Shown here piece by piece: positions 61,585-64,000 of a stretch of 64,000 nt of DNA. Source of the DNA: Thalassobium sp. R2A62 (GTDB taxonomy: Bacteria > Pseudomonadota > Alphaproteobacteria > Rhodobacterales > Rhodobacteraceae); contig NZ_GG697169.2 of assembly GCF_000161835.1 (NCBI RefSeq), positions 295,852 to 359,851 of the forward strand, read 5' to 3'. Below the pieces are notes generated by a model that was not told where the DNA came from, searched no databases, and saw only the letters and a list, made by a program, of their open reading frames with translations. Within the stretch, counting starts at the first letter, position 1. Every line of letters starts with the position of its first letter. A program made the translations under genes and the position numbers.

Positions 61585-61755
61585 TTAGCTGGTTGTTCCT
61601 GCAACGCAGGTTTGACTGTCGGCATCCCATGTGGTGCCAGCCGCGCAGGACATGTTTGCTCGTTCTGCGTGATTGCTGCCGTGGCATCCCATTGCCAGCG
61701 CGAGGCCGGGCACGAGGGTAAGAGCTGCAGCAATGAGGAGGGTCTTAATGGTCAT
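61585..61755 (-). CDS. Small secreted Cys-rich protein
   Basis: A 56-residue protein too short for most ORF callers. It has a signal peptide (MTIKTLLIAAALTLVPGLALA) followed by MGCHGSNHAERANM and CAAGTTWDADSQTC (37-50). AAGGAG at about 61759-61764 gives the start a good ribosome binding site. It shares the CxxGxxWDx5C motif with the TPR protein just downstream. No function can be assigned; a small disulfide-closed domain is likely. Confidence 0.75.
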   Translation of the reverse strand: MTIKTLLIAAALTLVPGLALAMGCHGSNHAERANMSCAAGTTWDADSQTCVAGTTS

Positions 61756-61770
61756 CTTGGCGTCTCCTTG

Positions 61771-61807
61771 AATAAAATAAGCCCCGCCAGCGTAACACGG
61801 GCGAGGC
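61771..61807 (-). terminator. purB terminator
   Basis: GCCCCGCC (61781-61788) pairs with GGCGAGGC (61800-61807), seven of eight bases. On the minus strand a T-rich stretch (complement of AATAAAATAA) follows. It separates purB from the two small secreted protein genes. Confidence 0.75.
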
Positions 61808-61837
61808 CAATCTCAAGACACGGATGCGCGAGGTGGG

Positions 61838-63139
61838 TTAGCCAAAGACCCGCTTGAAAATCGTATCAACATGTTTGGTGTGGTATGCCATGTCGAATTT
61901 CTCTTTGATTTCGTCTGCGCCAAGTGCTGCGACAACATCTGCATCGCCCAGCAATTCCTCTTGGAAATCAGTGCGCTCTTCCCAAACCTTGAGCGCATTG
62001 CGCTGAACCATCGCATAGGCGTCTTCGCGGCTGACGCCAGCCTGTGTGAGGGCCAACAGAACTCGTTGGGACATGACCAAACCCGGGAATTTGTTCATGT
62101 TGTCCATCATGTTGTCTGGGAAGATCAGCATTTTGTCGATCACACCAGTGAGACGGTGAAGCGCAAAATCGAGTGTGATCGTTGCGTCCGGACCGATTGC
62201 GCGCTCGACGCTGGAATGTGAAATGTCCCGCTCGTGCCAAAGTGTGACGTTTTCCATTGCTGGGATAACGGCCATGCGGACAGTCCGCGCCAGACCTGTC
62301 AGGTTCTCAGTTAGGACAGGGTTCTTTTTGTGCGGCATTGCCGACGATCCCTTTTGCCCCGCAGAGAAGAACTCGGCACCTTCAAGAACCTCGGTCCGTT
62401 GCATGTGACGGACTTCTGTTGCGACGTTCTCAATCGAGCTGGCCACAACACCAAGGGCCGCAAAGAACGCCGCATGGCGATCGCGCGGGATAACCTGCGT
62501 GCTGATCGGCTCAGGCGAAAGGCCCAGTTTTCCACACACGTGCTCTTCTACGGCGGGGTCAATGTTGGCGAAGGTTCCGACAGCGCCGGAAATCGCGCCC
62601 GTTGCCACCTCGTCACGCGCTGTACGTAGGCGGGTCAGGTTGCGGTCCATTTCGGCGTAGAACCGGGCAAACGTCAGACCCATTGTTGTTGGTTCGGCGT
62701 GAATGCCGTGGCTGCGACCAACACGTACGGTGTCTTTGTGCTCGATCGCGCGACGTTTAAGGGCCGCGAGCAGCAGGTCCATATCAGCGATCAAAATGTC
62801 AGCGGCGCGGACCAGTTGGACGTTAAAACATGTGTCGAGCACATCCGAGCTGGTCATGCCTTGGTGCACAAAGCGTGCCTCATCGCTGCCGACATGCTCT
62901 GCCAAATGGGTCAGGAACGCGATGACGTCGTGTTTGGTGACGGCTTCGATCTCGTCGATGCGTACCACGTCAAATTCGACGTCTTTGGCTTTCCATACAG
63001 CATCGGCATTTTCGCGTGGGATCACACCAATGTCGGCCATGGCGTCGCAGGCGTGTGCTTCGATCTCGTACCAGATGCGGAACTTGCTCTCTGGTGACCA
63101 AATAGCAACCATTTCGGGGCGGGAATAACGAGGGATCAT
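61838..63139 (-). CDS. purB: Adenylosuccinate lyase
   Basis: A 433-residue fumarase-superfamily enzyme of purine synthesis (SAICAR to AICAR, and adenylosuccinate to AMP). It has the HQGMTSSDVLDTC loop, the RSHGIHAEPTTMG helix with the catalytic His and, most tellingly, the KGSSAMPHKKNPVLTEN signature. The ATG at 63139 begins MIPRYSRPEMVAIW, the usual N-terminus; the ORF extends 66 bases upstream without similarity. The secreted protein gene at 63223 is divergent. Confidence 0.97.
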   Translation of the reverse strand: MIPRYSRPEMVAIWSPESKFRIWYEIEAHACDAMADIGVIPRENADAVWKAKDVEFDVVRIDEIEAVTKHDVIAFLTHLAEHVGSDEARFVHQGMTSSDVLDTCFNVQLVRAADILIADMDLLLAALKRRAIEHKDTVRVGRSHGIHAEPTTMGLTFARFYAEMDRNLTRLRTARDEVATGAISGAVGTFANIDPAVEEHVCGKLGLSPEPISTQVIPRDRHAAFFAALGVVASSIENVATEVRHMQRTEVLEGAEFFSAGQKGSSAMPHKKNPVLTENLTGLARTVRMAVIPAMENVTLWHERDISHSSVERAIGPDATITLDFALHRLTGVIDKMLIFPDNMMDNMNKFPGLVMSQRVLLALTQAGVSREDAYAMVQRNALKVWEERTDFQEELLGDADVVAALGADEIKEKFDMAYHTKHVDTIFKRVFG

Positions 63140-63222
63140 GGCGCACGACCTTTTTACTAGTGAGCAGATGCTGCGCGTCATAAACTCGGGGGGTGCAAAA
63201 AACAACCGGAAGGGGACACGTT

Positions 63223-63558
63223 ATGAAACTGCTTGGCGTATTCACTGTGATTTTGATTGGTGCGACCCCCGCTTGGGCCGCAGATTGGTCCCCTATGACA
63301 GGTGCACAAATAGCTGACGCACTGACGGGCCAAACGGTCGTCTATTCCAATGCGCGTCAAACGTTCTTGGGTTCGGGGCGTACCGAATATACTGAGGATC
63401 GGCCCAGCACAGGGTATTGGCGTGTTGAAGGCGACCAATATTGCAGCCAGTGGCCCCTTAGCGATTTGTGGGAATGCTACGACATGGCCCGCGATGGCGA
63501 CCAAATCCGCTTTATTGCCCGCGATGGCAGCAAAACCGACGGCACATTGCAAAACTGA
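63223..63558 (+). CDS. Small secreted protein of unknown function
   Basis: A 111-residue protein with a signal peptide (cleavage after AWA), then MTGAQIADALTGQTVVYSNA and a YCSQWPLSDLWECYDM region with two Cys. The GGAAGGGG site makes the ATG at 63223 the start. This resembles a family of small exported Rhodobacterales proteins of unknown function. It is followed by the DUF6314 gene after two bases. Confidence 0.7.
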   Translation: MKLLGVFTVILIGATPAWAADWSPMTGAQIADALTGQTVVYSNARQTFLGSGRTEYTEDRPSTGYWRVEGDQYCSQWPLSDLWECYDMARDGDQIRFIARDGSKTDGTLQN

Positions 63559-63560
63559 AA

Positions 63561-63977
63561 ATGTTGGGTCCGGATGATTTTCGAGGCACGTGGCAGGTTT
63601 CACGAGTGATCGCAGATGCGGCCTCGGGCACGCAGTCGCTGTTTGCTGGAATTGCTGAGTTCTCAGAGCAGGGGACTGATCAATTGGCCTACCGTGAGCA
63701 GGGGCAAATGACGCTGCCTGATGGGACTACATTGGCGGCAACACGTGGATACCAATGGACTTTTTCCAAAGACCGCGTCTGGGTCGGGTTTGAAGAGGGG
63801 CAGCCGTTCCATGATTTCTCACCTCAAGGTCATGAGGATGGAACCGAACATCTGTGCATCAATGATCTCTACCGTGTCCGGTATGATTTTGCGGCATTTC
63901 CAGTGTGGTCGGCAACTTACCGCGTCACGGGACCACGCAAAGATTACAACCTGCGTTCGCTCTATCATCGCGGCTGA
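63561..63977 (+). CDS. DUF6314 family protein
   Basis: A 138-residue protein opening MLGPDDFRGTWQVSRVI and containing the DUF6314-like beta strands YREQGQMTLPDGT, ATRGYQWTF and HLCINDLYRVRYDF, ending YNLRSLYHRG. The ATG at 63561 lies two bases after the upstream stop, so it is probably co-translated. A similar protein is sometimes found alone near metabolic genes. Function unknown. The last 23 bases of the window contain a possible reverse-strand stop (63978-63980), too little to call. Confidence 0.7.
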   Translation: MLGPDDFRGTWQVSRVIADAASGTQSLFAGIAEFSEQGTDQLAYREQGQMTLPDGTTLAATRGYQWTFSKDRVWVGFEEGQPFHDFSPQGHEDGTEHLCINDLYRVRYDFAAFPVWSATYRVTGPRKDYNLRSLYHRG

Positions 63978-64000
63978 TCAGCCTTTGCGCTTGCAGAAAT

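Noticed and set aside
63978-64000. Possible 3' end of a minus-strand gene at the window edge
   Set aside because: Only six codons ending KRKG before a TGA are visible; not enough to support a gene.
1-64000. tRNA, rRNA, CRISPR arrays, transposases, integrases and riboswitches
   Set aside because: None were recognised when reading both strands; T-loop-like strings found lie inside coding genes, and repeats present are protein tandem repeats or flank duplications.

Overview
The window looks like chromosomal DNA from an alphaproteobacterium of the Rhodobacterales, Roseobacter group. Evidence: heterotetrameric sarcosine oxidase soxBDAG, a TRAP transporter beside oxidative catabolic genes, the bamB-der and yajC-secDF-ccmABCDG orders, small DUF1289/DUF6314 proteins, and moderate G+C coding DNA with AT-richer islands. 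The genus cannot be fixed from sequence alone. No rRNA, tRNA, CRISPR array or recognisable transposase was found.

Layout. 0-4 kb: a frameshifted nitroreductase-like gene, glycerate 2-kinase, a di-heme cytochrome c peroxidase and a small repeat protein. 4.2-11.9 kb: a catabolic locus with a TRAP transporter (dctPMQ), flavin reductase, aldo/keto reductase and SsuD-type FMNH2 monooxygenase on the minus strand, divergent from a GntR regulator and a Gfo/Idh/MocA protein. It matches the oxidative sulfoquinovose (sulfo-SMO) pathway with a TRAP importer and an NAD-dependent (GH188-like) glycosidase. 12-16.5 kb: dusA, a sulfite-exporter-type permease, a 2-oxoglutarate-oxygenase-like protein, and ccmI-ruvX-DUF1289. 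16.6-23 kb: soxB, a tiny membrane protein, soxDAG and a frameshifted membrane protein. 23-26.5 kb: an intact sulfotransferase behind two glycosyltransferase genes wrecked by in-frame stops and homopolymer frameshifts.

26.8-30.8 kb: sodB and a LOG-family gene, between which the sodB-3'/LOG-3' junction is duplicated in tandem. Each copy holds a different AT-rich cargo gene: an RNA-ligase-family protein and a membrane-anchored phospholipase D-like protein. 30.9-34.6 kb: a LysM protein with a 38-residue tandem duplication, an Atm1-type ABC exporter and a DUF1801 protein. 34.7-39.6 kb: an RND pump with its adaptor. 39.9-43.5 kb: a yfgM-like gene, bamB and der. 43.5-47 kb: a TspO-like protein, a DUF2235 gene broken by one stop codon, and serS. 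47-53.9 kb: yajC, secD, secF, a second TauE/SafE protein, an Mth938-like protein and ccmABCDG. 54-64 kb: acnA, a DUF1223 protein, a lauroyl-acyltransferase-like gene, a three-gene nitrile hydratase family set, a FliG-like gene, two small secreted proteins sharing a Cys motif, purB and two small proteins.

Main points for follow-up: the candidate sulfoquinovose locus, the tandem junction duplication with two cargos, the decaying glycosyltransferase pair, and the split nitrile hydratase/thiocyanate-hydrolase-like operon. All calls come from reading the sequence; no database search was run.
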